The position numbers and the translations under genes are program-made. A DNA stretch of 44,558 nucleotides from Planctomycetota bacterium. GTDB lineage: Bacteria; Planctomycetota; UBA8108; JACQVS01. The stretch is from NCBI GenBank assembly GCA_028280485.1, contig JANQLS010000187.1, positions 1-44,558 on the forward strand, written 5' to 3'. The notes under the pieces are model-generated. The model was not told the DNA's origin, searched no databases, and saw only the letters and a program-made list of their open reading frames with translations. Below are positions 34,175 to 42,055 of this stretch, piece after piece (position 1 is the stretch's first letter; every line of letters begins with the position of its first letter).

Positions 34175-34666
34175 ATGAAGATACACAGAACACTTTTTGG
34201 AAAGCTGTTAATAATCATTAGCACCTTCCTCATCTTTATTCTGTGCTATTTACTTTATCCCGATCTGTCATTTCACTTTAATTTTAAGAAGATAAAGCAC
34301 CAGCTGTCGGGCAACTTTGAGCCAGCTCATAATTTAGATTCAAGCATTCATGTTAAAGACTTTAAAGCCTACATTTTACATCTGAAGTCTATTTCAGATA
34401 GATTAGATAAATTGGTAGGAAATTTATTATCTTCTCAAGGAGAGGATAGAATTATATCCGCCATCGCAATTTTGGATATTCATTTTAATAATCTCTGCGA
34501 GAGGGGAAGTTTGTTGGGTGAGATTCAGAAAATAAAACTTCCACTTGAAGGTGAAATTCAAAGGGCCGATGGATTTGAAAAAACAGTTTTAGTTGAAGTT
34601 TTAAACTTAAAAAAAATGGACGTGTTAGATTTAGACATAAAAGAATTAGAAGAGTTGTCAAACTGA
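34175..34666 (+). CDS. AT-rich orphan gene, single-pass membrane protein
   Basis: Not recognised. The 163-residue product has one N-terminal membrane segment (KLLIIISTFLIFILCYLLYP) and a mostly helical, Lys/Leu/Ile-rich remainder outside the membrane (HLKSISDRLDKLVGNLL, EDRIISAIAILDIHFNNL). Its base composition is visibly poorer in G and C than all its neighbours, suggesting recent acquisition. No clear ribosome site precedes the ATG. It sits between a terminator and a MITE-like element. Confidence 0.6.
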   Translation: MKIHRTLFGKLLIIISTFLIFILCYLLYPDLSFHFNFKKIKHQLSGNFEPAHNLDSSIHVKDFKAYILHLKSISDRLDKLVGNLLSSQGEDRIISAIAILDIHFNNLCERGSLLGEIQKIKLPLEGEIQRADGFEKTVLVEVLNLKKMDVLDLDIKELEELSN

Positions 34667-34791
34667 ACAATTTAAATCGAAGGTAATAATAAATTGCAAT
34701 TATTAGCGCTCAATATGAATTTGGGTTGTAGTATTTATACTGTTTTAAAGTTCTTTCATGGCCTTTAAGCCGTAGCTTTGTCGTTTTGCTT

Positions 34792-35031
34792 CGCGGCGGT
34801 GAATTTTTTTAGTAATACATTAGTAAGCCCGGAGCGTAAGCGACGGGAACCGTCATCGCGATGAATCCCCAACGGTAGATCCTAAGGAATAACTCGGGCA
34901 TTTAATTCCCATCCACGAAATACTTTAGCCTTGTTCCGTCGATGACGTTCCGGGCTTATTAATATTGGTGCTTAAATCTTTGTTATGAATTTTGATTCCA
35001 TAGTAATCTAATAATTCACAACTGCTCCGCG
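34792..35031. mobile_element. MITE-like element related to 23859
   Basis: Inner ends TTAGTAAGCCCGGAGCG (from 34820) and GTTCCGGGCTTATTAA (to 34963), the right one decayed by several substitutions, enclose a sequence homologous to the interior at 23885. The flank AATATTGGTGCTTAAAT is also shared. CGCGG lies at both outer ends in inverse orientation. The gap 34667-35461 holds this element, the module at 35041 and the hairpin at 35282; nothing else is seen there. Confidence 0.65.
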
Positions 35032-35040
35032 TGGCACCGT

Positions 35041-35090
35041 AATGATGGGCGCGGCTATCGGCCGCTCCATCGTACAGGCTCACTTCGCTC
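35041..35090. repeat. ATGG-GCGGC palindromic module, copy 2
   Basis: GCGCGGC-TATC-GGCCGCTCCATCGT followed by GCTCACTTCGCTCGC, closely matching 23771. Here it follows the MITE-like element; at 23771 it precedes it. Confidence 0.6.
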
Positions 35091-35281
35091 GCGCACTCCC
35101 TAAAGTGGGACATTTAAAAACGACTCGTGGTATTAAAACTAAAGCTTGATTAAAAAGTTGTCGAGTTGCGAATCGCTTTGAAGGGAGTTAACTAATAAAT
35201 CTTAAGCAAATGAGCCTTTTAAAATTTGTTCGAGATCACTCGATTGAGCGCTTCAGGAAGAGTTAAAGTGGATCATCGTCG

Positions 35282-35316
35282 TTAGGAGCCGCCTCGCAGA
35301 GCGAGACGACTACTAA
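35282..35316. repeat. Imperfect hairpin, TTAGGAGCC...CTCGC type
   Basis: Arms of 16 bases around AGA with 13 of 16 pairs. It lies upstream of the FHA gene. Read on the minus strand, most of the mismatches become G-U pairs, so the folded form may be the minus-strand RNA. Confidence 0.4.
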
Positions 35317-35461
35317 AGCGACGGTTTTTAGGGGGTAGATTTTGCAATTGTGGGAGTTCATGAGTAAAGTGGAACTCAAGAAGTGAAGCAGCTTTTGCCT
35401 CCTGAAGAATTTTCGCTTTAGATTTTGAGTCATTTTTTAAGTCGAGTACCGAGCTACCCCC

Positions 35462-36217
35462 ATGCCAAAATTAATCATTTACGATGAGAAGATTCGCGGG
35501 ATTGATTTACCCGATTCTCCCGTGATATTAGGTCGCTCACGTAAGTCTGATATTCCTATTCGCGATGCGATTTTAAGTCGTAAGCATTGCGCTATCCTTC
35601 CGAGGACTCAAGATTCGTTCCGTTTAATCGATCTAAAAAGTTCACACGGAACATATTTAAATGGAAAACGAATTTCACGGGCCAAGTTAACCTTCGAAGA
35701 CATCGTAGAAGTGGGGAGCACCGTTCTGGTTTTTTGTGAATCAGATCAATTGGAATCTAAGCCTGACCTTGGGGATCTTAAAAATCCCGAAAAAGTAAAA
35801 ACTCTCGTCAAGAGATTAGGGGGAGATGATTCGGATACGGAGAGAATCAACGTCGAGCGATTTAAAGCCAAGAAACCTACGGGTAAAAGAAGACGTGATC
35901 TCATCGAAAGTCTTCCTGATTTAAAAGAGTCGAGCCTCACGGAAGGAGGACGCCTCGCGATTGAAGACGAGCTACTCGAATTGTTGGTCGACTACTCCCT
36001 CCACAAGGCGACCTCCCTGCTCATTCAAAACCGGACTCACCTCAAGAAGGTGATTGCAAAAACCGTAGAGGAGTCACTGGTTGAGATGTTGTCGGGTAAT
36101 TGGGATACCATTCGCTCCAGTTTAAAATCGAAACTAAAAAGTCATTTACAACTTCCTGAAGATGAACCAGATTCAGAAGAACGGGAGGTGACTCAGGAAG
36201 GGGAAGATTCCCCTTGA
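35462..36217 (+). CDS. FHA-domain protein
   Basis: The 251-residue protein begins with a forkhead-associated domain at about residues 1-95: PVILGRSRKSDIPIRDAILSRKHCAILP, LIDLKSSHGTYLNGKRI and EVGSTVLVF, with the phospho-Thr-binding Arg (GRS), Ser and His of SRKH and Asn (LNG). The remainder is charged and helical with a region (LLELLVDYSLHKATSLLIQN) of no known family. It binds phosphothreonine peptides and so acts in Ser/Thr kinase signalling. It overlaps the next gene by four bases (TTGA). Confidence 0.88.
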   Translation: MPKLIIYDEKIRGIDLPDSPVILGRSRKSDIPIRDAILSRKHCAILPRTQDSFRLIDLKSSHGTYLNGKRISRAKLTFEDIVEVGSTVLVFCESDQLESKPDLGDLKNPEKVKTLVKRLGGDDSDTERINVERFKAKKPTGKRRRDLIESLPDLKESSLTEGGRLAIEDELLELLVDYSLHKATSLLIQNRTHLKKVIAKTVEESLVEMLSGNWDTIRSSLKSKLKSHLQLPEDEPDSEEREVTQEGEDSP

Positions 36218-37326
36218 GTGAAAAGGAGTCCTTCGAACCTCAGTTTCCAACCGAAGAAGAATTGAATGCATTGCTTTCAGAAGTTTCATCTGAGGGTTCA
36301 GAATTGGATTCGGATTCGACTCTGTTTCGACGGGCATTAATCGTCAGTCAAAACGATGCTACATTGAAATCCCTCACGGATGTTTTGAGTCAGTTGAAGA
36401 TCGAAATATCCATGGCTCGTAATCCCTATACGGGCTTGGACTATTTGCGGGCGCGAGACTTCAATTGGGTCTTTACTGATTTCAGTCTTTGGGCCGCCGG
36501 TGGAAAGCTTTTGTTTGATCGTATCCATGAACTCGATTTCCCGGTGGAAGTGATCTTTCTCTGCGAACAAGATTCCGACCAAATCGAACGAGCGAGATTA
36601 ACTACCGCCCGAGCCTCGTTGGACTTACCACTGAAGGAGGAAGGGCTCAAAGCCTTTCTCAGTGAACTTCTTAAGGAAAGACAAGCTCAGTCTGAGAATT
36701 CAACACCGGTCAATCCGGATGTTTCTGATCTGTCTGAGAGCGATTCTGAGATTCACATGCTTCTTACCGATTCGAATGAAGCAGTCCAGCTTGAATCTCT
36801 TCCTCAACCTGATTCACCCTCGGAAAATGAGACCTTTATCCTTTGGTACAAGGTTTTCTTTTTGGTTCGGAAGAATTTGAGAGAGCTTTCCTCACTTCAA
36901 TCCCGTTTGAAAATGTTCGCCGAGTGTTTGATGGAGTTTGAACACCTCGAGCAGATTGCTCTGGTTTTGAGAAGACCTTCAGAAGAAGACAATACCAGCC
37001 ATCTTGAACTCGTGAGTTCGCTTGTCGATGAATCTCATTTCTCCGGATTTGGGAATTCGGCGAGCGTTGATGCCAACCTTTTAAAAAGCCTCTCTCAAAT
37101 TTCCCAAGACTTCTTCAGCTTAAAAGAAGATGAAGAACCTCAAATTGAGGCTGAGTTCCTTGAATCTCATTGGATCCATTCCTTTACCTTGCACGATAGT
37201 ACTCGAGTTTTATTTTTAGGGATCCCACAGCCCCATCAATCATTGAGAGCCATTCCCGATTCGGTAAGAACTGAACTTCCTTATTTAATTCGCGAAATGG
37301 TTGAAGAGATTTCCCCATCTTCGTGA
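36214..37326 (+). CDS. Receiver-like protein coupled to the FHA gene
   Basis: The 370-residue protein starts with about 40 acidic residues, then a receiver-like domain at about 40-155: RRALIVSQNDATLKSLTDVLSQLKIEISMARNPYTGLDYL, FNWVFTDFSLWAAGGKLLFDRI with the possible phosphoacceptor Asp, and ASLDLPLKEEGLKAFLSELL with a Lys in the expected place. The usual acidic pair reads Asn-Asp. The C-terminal about 190 residues (residues 180-370) are unassigned and may be GAF-like. TTG start overlapping the FHA stop, with AGGGGAAGA upstream. It likely works with the FHA protein in one signalling pathway. Confidence 0.7.
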   Translation: MSEKESFEPQFPTEEELNALLSEVSSEGSELDSDSTLFRRALIVSQNDATLKSLTDVLSQLKIEISMARNPYTGLDYLRARDFNWVFTDFSLWAAGGKLLFDRIHELDFPVEVIFLCEQDSDQIERARLTTARASLDLPLKEEGLKAFLSELLKERQAQSENSTPVNPDVSDLSESDSEIHMLLTDSNEAVQLESLPQPDSPSENETFILWYKVFFLVRKNLRELSSLQSRLKMFAECLMEFEHLEQIALVLRRPSEEDNTSHLELVSSLVDESHFSGFGNSASVDANLLKSLSQISQDFFSLKEDEEPQIEAEFLESHWIHSFTLHDSTRVLFLGIPQPHQSLRAIPDSVRTELPYLIREMVEEISPSS

Positions 37327-37717
37327 GGACGTTTTTCTATTATCGGGCACATTTATTTTTTGTATAAAATCTGAGCTCTGAATTTGAATTCTGAAAAGCG
37401 GAACCGTTCTTCATAAAGACTGAGAGTCGTTATCTCAATTATCAATCCTTCCACTCTTTAAAGCCTTAGATTAAAGCATCTCAAAAGGTTACGAGAATTG
37501 CTGTCATATGTTTGGGGCTAATTTTTTTACACAATTAAAGAGACTTCTCTTCGGATCATTCTCAATCGAAGGAATCTATTTTTATAAATGAATCCTCGTT
37601 GTTCCGGTATTCCTGCTCCGCTGGTCGCTCTGAGTGCAAGTTGTATACTTCAGTGGATTTTAAACCTACAAACAAGCTGATAATACTTCGCTGAGACTAC
37701 ATTGAAGGGAGCATTCC
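37327..37717. other. 391-base intergenic region, nothing recognised
   Basis: AT-rich spacer between the receiver-like gene and the coiled-coil lipoprotein gene. No convincing repeat, RNA or terminator was seen. AAGGGAG shortly before 37718 is the ribosome site of the next gene. Confidence 0.5.
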
Positions 37718-39199
37718 ATGCCCTTAAAGACCTTGACTCGATGGTTCACCTTTAAGGATTTACAACGGTTCTTATATGCTTTAGTGGCTAGCAGTCTTCT
37801 TTTAATTTTAGTGAGCTGCCAAGGGAAACAAACTTTCCCTAAGATCAGTCCCGCTGAACTAGCTAAAGAACTGAGCTTTCAAAATGACCTCATACGAGCT
37901 TCGTTAGAAACTTCGCTTTCTGAGGGTAAACAGCTGGAATCTCGCTACTCACAACTTGAAAACCAAAATTCAAAGTTGAGAGAAGACCTTGATAATGAGC
38001 GTGAAAACCTCAAGCTTCTCGAAGAGAAAATCGTTGAATCCGGTGAGGGTTACAATGAACTCGAAGAAGAACTCTCGAGCTTACGCGAGGAAAAAGAAGG
38101 TGCTGAAGAGAGTTACCGTAAGCTTCGTTCAGTAGCTCAAAGAACGATCGATGAGGTCACTCAACTTAAACAAAAAAATGAAAATCTCGTTCAAGAGAAG
38201 ATCGATTTAATTCAAGAGACGACTAAGTTAGATGGAGAGATCGATCGGCTCAGTACAGAGTTAGATGATCTTCGAGCTGATTTTATTCGAAAGTCTCAGG
38301 GGCAAGGAAGTCGGCGTGCTGCACCCGTCAAGGTTGCTCAACCACCTAAATCAAAAGATGGCTCCGAAACTGCTGAAGAAAAGACAAAGGTTGTTACCGT
38401 CGTCAAGGTGGAAAAAGCTAAGCCTTTAGATATGGTTGGTGTCGTCAAACGGACCGGTGAAATCTTGAAGGTACGTTACGATCGAGTTCTTCAGGGAAGA
38501 ATCGTTTGGGACGATTTAGATATCGTTTTAGCTTCATTAGCAGGGTTGATTTTCTTGACTTGCCTATTCGTCGGGTATCGCTTCATCAGTCGAAGAAGAC
38601 TGAAGCGAGAATTAGACCAGTATCGCAAATATTACGGTAACCAAGGTAAAACTCGAAAAGAGCCGGAGCCGGTAGAAGTTCACCATTTCGAAGTTCCACC
38701 TCAGCCCAGCCAGCAAGTGGTCATGGAAGAAGAAGATGAGTTTGAGCCGACTCAAACAATCCAAATTCCTATAGCTGGAAAGACTCCTAATAACCAACCT
38801 GCTCCCGAAGATTTTTCACCCATCTATAGGTCGAACTCTCCCGCAGAGGAAGAAGTTCCGATGGACGCTTTAGAGACCATCATGGTGGGACAAGGAGATT
38901 CGGAAGATGCTGACCCAGCAGGCAATCCTCGCAAGGTCATCGGGGCCTACCAGGATGAAGGAGCCCCCGAGGTGATCGAGGGGTCGACTTCATTGACCGA
39001 TCAACTCGATGGGGGAGCTTCTCAGCCCAGTCCTGGATTTGATTTCTCTCAGACAGAAATGATCTCCGGGCTGGACAGTTTTGACGAACCCGAGCCGTCT
39101 CCACCCCAGTCCTCAAAATCCACAAAATCGGGTTCTGAGGATGAGAAAGCCCTTCTCGATGAGCTGAAATCCATCATCAATAAGAAGCTGGAGACTTGA
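37718..39199 (+). CDS. Coiled-coil lipoprotein-like membrane protein
   Basis: Unrecognised 493-residue protein. An N-terminal hydrophobic stretch ends in LILVSCQG, a lipobox. Residues about 45-200 form a long coiled coil rich in Glu/Leu/Lys. A Pro/Lys linker leads to a membrane helix at about residues 270-295 (IVLASLAGLIFLTCLFVGY) followed by RRRLKRE. The last about 180 residues are acidic, Pro/Ser-rich and probably disordered (EPEPVEVHHFEVPPQP, DALETIMVGQGDSEDA). The lipobox plus a second membrane helix would put the coiled coil outside and the acidic tail inside. A structural or signalling-scaffold role is possible. Terminator 50 bases after the stop. Confidence 0.7.
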   Translation: MPLKTLTRWFTFKDLQRFLYALVASSLLLILVSCQGKQTFPKISPAELAKELSFQNDLIRASLETSLSEGKQLESRYSQLENQNSKLREDLDNERENLKLLEEKIVESGEGYNELEEELSSLREEKEGAEESYRKLRSVAQRTIDEVTQLKQKNENLVQEKIDLIQETTKLDGEIDRLSTELDDLRADFIRKSQGQGSRRAAPVKVAQPPKSKDGSETAEEKTKVVTVVKVEKAKPLDMVGVVKRTGEILKVRYDRVLQGRIVWDDLDIVLASLAGLIFLTCLFVGYRFISRRRLKRELDQYRKYYGNQGKTRKEPEPVEVHHFEVPPQPSQQVVMEEEDEFEPTQTIQIPIAGKTPNNQPAPEDFSPIYRSNSPAEEEVPMDALETIMVGQGDSEDADPAGNPRKVIGAYQDEGAPEVIEGSTSLTDQLDGGASQPSPGFDFSQTEMISGLDSFDEPEPSPPQSSKSTKSGSEDEKALLDELKSIINKKLET

Positions 39200-39248
39200 T
39201 CCCTTTGGGATCTGATCTTTACAAATCCTTTATTTAGAACGCTTTCTG

Positions 39249-39286
39249 GCGCCCAGTCGGTCATATTCCGGCTGGGCGCTTTTTTT
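39249..39286 (+). terminator. Rho-independent terminator after the coiled-coil lipoprotein gene
   Basis: GCGCCCAG and CTGGGCGC form a perfect stem with CGG/CCG continuing after one mismatch, then seven Ts. Confidence 0.93.
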
Positions 39287-39753
39287 GTGGAGCCTAGATA
39301 AGTGCTTTTTATTCAGGGGGTTGGGGAAATATTAAATCGATTTTTAAATTACAAGGACTCTCCTAAAGCTTATAATCGCCCTCTACGGTTTTACGCAGAG
39401 AAGGGCACTATTTAGCTCTTCTAAACTATAGATTTAACGTCCAACCCTTTGGGCGTTTTCAGAGAGACTCATCGTCGGAAGATCACATGAAGCTCGTCTT
39501 CTAACTCGTAATCCTCGATGAGTTCTTATCTTGAATCGGTTAGCGAACGACTGACCGAAAATCCTAACTGCGTTCCGATAACTTTGGGTTTTGCATTATT
39601 GATCTATCCTCGCATCGAGCCGAGAGGAATTTAGAGGTGGAAGAACCGATTGAACTTTTTAAGTTCATACGGACTTCCATTTTGGCTGCTTGAGTCTAAG
39701 TGGATTTCTCTTGGTAGAGGCCTTCAGGATTTAGTGATCCAGGAGTTCGAAAC
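39287..39753. other. 467-base region before the first lamin-tail gene, nothing firm
   Basis: Probably holds the promoter and 5' leader of the lamin-tail gene pair. I see no repeat of the families found elsewhere in the window and no known RNA motif. Confidence 0.4.
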
Positions 39754-41910
39754 TTGGTATTTAGAAATTCCTTATATTCGAATCAAACGCATTCGAAATC
39801 TCAATTGAGTTGGTTGCCCCTCGTCGTAGTGGGAATGATGGCCTGCTTCGGGTTCTTGAGTGAACTCTCAGGACAAGAAGCTACGATCGAAGATTACAAG
39901 AAGCTCCGTATCAATGAGATCATCGCTGATAACGATCTCGTTGAGCCACAGAATTGGCGTTGCCGAAACGTCGATATGGTTGAAATCTATAACGGAAGCG
40001 ACAAAGATCTCAATCTCGATGGACCTCTGGGTACAGTGAGGATGTCGGATGGTTCGTTAGTCAACGACGCGCAGCCTAATTCTCCCTTCCGCTATTTTAC
40101 TTTTCGCTCTCAGAATGCTCGTATCCTTCCTGCTGGCGAGCGATTGATTATCTTCTGTGACGAAAGTACGAATCCTGACGATCGAGACGAAGCCTGTCAT
40201 CTCGAACGTAATGAAATGGATTTCAATGAGCTCCACGCTGGTTTCCGATTAGATTCAAACGGTGAAACTCTTTGGATCGAGATTCAACTTCGGAGTGATT
40301 TAGACAATCCTGTCAAGATTCATGAAGTTCAGTATCCTTCGTTACCTGAAGACGTAGCTTTTGCCCGTTTTCCTGAAGATGTCGACAACCTCGATACCTT
40401 TGTGTTTACCACGGCACCCACTTTCGGAACTTGCCAGATTCCCGATGTCGATACTCAATCCGCTTGTGTGGGATCTGCCAATGAAGGAGCCACCGCAATT
40501 CGCCCGGATATCGAGTTGATCGATTACCAAAGTAATGCTCCAGGTCCTGACGAAGCTGCTCAATTTCGAATTCGTCTGCGAGATGAAAAAGATCCCTCCG
40601 AAGATAACTTTAAGGAAGTGGGTATTCGCTACCGTGTCGACGGTGGAGAAGAGATGAGTGTCACGATGAGTTTCCTCGGCATGTACACCGACGAAGGGAA
40701 TGACTTAGAGAAATGGTCGATTTGGGAAGGGGACATACCCGCTCAAGCCGCTGGCTCACTCGTTGAATTCCACTTTACGGCAACGGATGCCGATGACTTA
40801 GTCGACACCACTCCTGGTCGTATTTGTGATTACGGAACGGGACCTTGTGATCGAAATGATCCCGATGGACCGGGACCGGGTTGTTCCGATGGGCAAGAAT
40901 GTAATACTCGACTTCAGTACGTAGTTGGAAGAGATACCAGTCTCGGTTTGGTCATCAATGAAGTTGTTCCTAACAATCATTCGATTATCGAAGATCCTTC
41001 TGAGATCGGACGGAGCTGTTCGTTCCCCAACTTGAACTGCCGTTACGACGACTTCATCGAACTCGTCAATACGACTAAGGAAGAAATCGACCTAACGGGT
41101 TTGGTTTTAGCTCGCGGGCCCTTCCGACCTGAACGAGGTTGGGTCTTCCGCGAAGGTTCTAAGATCGAAGGTGGTGAACACCTGATCATTTGGACCGACA
41201 ACGATGACAAAGAACCGGATCCGGGAGACGAAAATGATCCTCCGAATCCGAACAACCCTCTCTTAGGTGCTCATCACACCACTTTCCAGTTGGATGCATC
41301 TCGGGATGAAATCTTCCTTTTTAAACCCGTTTCCTCAGAAGCTGGAACTCGATTCCAACTCATCGATGCGGCGAGATGGGGAACTTCAGGTCGCTACTAT
41401 ACCGTTAGCGGACCGATTGTTGATCCCGTAGCTGAAGCGGTTGTTCCCTTGTTGGAACGTCCCGAATCTTTAGGCATCTATGGTCGTGTTGGCCAAGATC
41501 AATCTTTGGCTCGTGTTCCGAATGCACAGCCTACAAGCCCTTGGATTCTCACCGATAAAGATGATGTCACCCCAGGAGAAAGCAATGGGGGAGATATCCT
41601 TCCTGAGTTCTTGTTCCGACGCGGTGATGCCAATCAAGACACGGTACTCGACATCGCTGACGCAGTTGCGAATTTATCCTTCCAGTTCCTCGGGGCTGAA
41701 GGATTTAGCCCCAAATGTATGGATGCCTTAGATGTGGATGACAACGGAGGAATCGATGTCACGGATCCCATCTTTGCGTTGTCTTACCAATTCTTAGGGA
41801 CCGCTGCTCCTCCGGCACCCGGCCCGACTGAATGCGGCGCAGATCCTACAGTCGATACATTAGTGGACGAGGAATGCGTCTACGATGCGAGCTGTGAAGG
41901 TGAAGAGTGA
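39754..41910 (+). CDS. Secreted lamin-tail / dockerin-like repeat protein 1
   Basis: The 718-residue exported protein has a signal sequence (LPLVVVGMMACFGFL, then SGQEA). A first lamin-tail-type domain (TIEDYKKLRINEIIADNDLVEP, VDMVEIYNGSDKDLNLDG, LPAGERLIIFCD) is followed by an Ig-like middle region (about 250-385), then a second lamin-tail domain (INEVVPNNHSIIEDPSE, YDDFIELVNTTKEEIDLTGLVLARG, GGEHLIIWTDNDD). Two dockerin-like calcium-binding segments end it (RGDANQDTVLDIADAV and LDVDDNGGIDVTDPI). The TTG at 39754 has AGGAG eight bases upstream. An extracellular or cell-surface role is likely. Its close paralogue follows at 42056. Confidence 0.87.
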   Translation: MVFRNSLYSNQTHSKSQLSWLPLVVVGMMACFGFLSELSGQEATIEDYKKLRINEIIADNDLVEPQNWRCRNVDMVEIYNGSDKDLNLDGPLGTVRMSDGSLVNDAQPNSPFRYFTFRSQNARILPAGERLIIFCDESTNPDDRDEACHLERNEMDFNELHAGFRLDSNGETLWIEIQLRSDLDNPVKIHEVQYPSLPEDVAFARFPEDVDNLDTFVFTTAPTFGTCQIPDVDTQSACVGSANEGATAIRPDIELIDYQSNAPGPDEAAQFRIRLRDEKDPSEDNFKEVGIRYRVDGGEEMSVTMSFLGMYTDEGNDLEKWSIWEGDIPAQAAGSLVEFHFTATDADDLVDTTPGRICDYGTGPCDRNDPDGPGPGCSDGQECNTRLQYVVGRDTSLGLVINEVVPNNHSIIEDPSEIGRSCSFPNLNCRYDDFIELVNTTKEEIDLTGLVLARGPFRPERGWVFREGSKIEGGEHLIIWTDNDDKEPDPGDENDPPNPNNPLLGAHHTTFQLDASRDEIFLFKPVSSEAGTRFQLIDAARWGTSGRYYTVSGPIVDPVAEAVVPLLERPESLGIYGRVGQDQSLARVPNAQPTSPWILTDKDDVTPGESNGGDILPEFLFRRGDANQDTVLDIADAVANLSFQFLGAEGFSPKCMDALDVDDNGGIDVTDPIFALSYQFLGTAAPPAPGPTECGADPTVDTLVDEECVYDASCEGEE

Positions 41911-42055
41911 TTCCCAGTTCTGTGTGATCACATTAAAAAATAAAAATAGAATAAACCTAATTCAATCGTAAGCTTGCTAGAGGTCCTGGATGGGTCTGGG
42001 AACTCAGTTACCAGCTGAGCCGATTGTTATGTGAGACTATTTATAGGAGTCTGGA

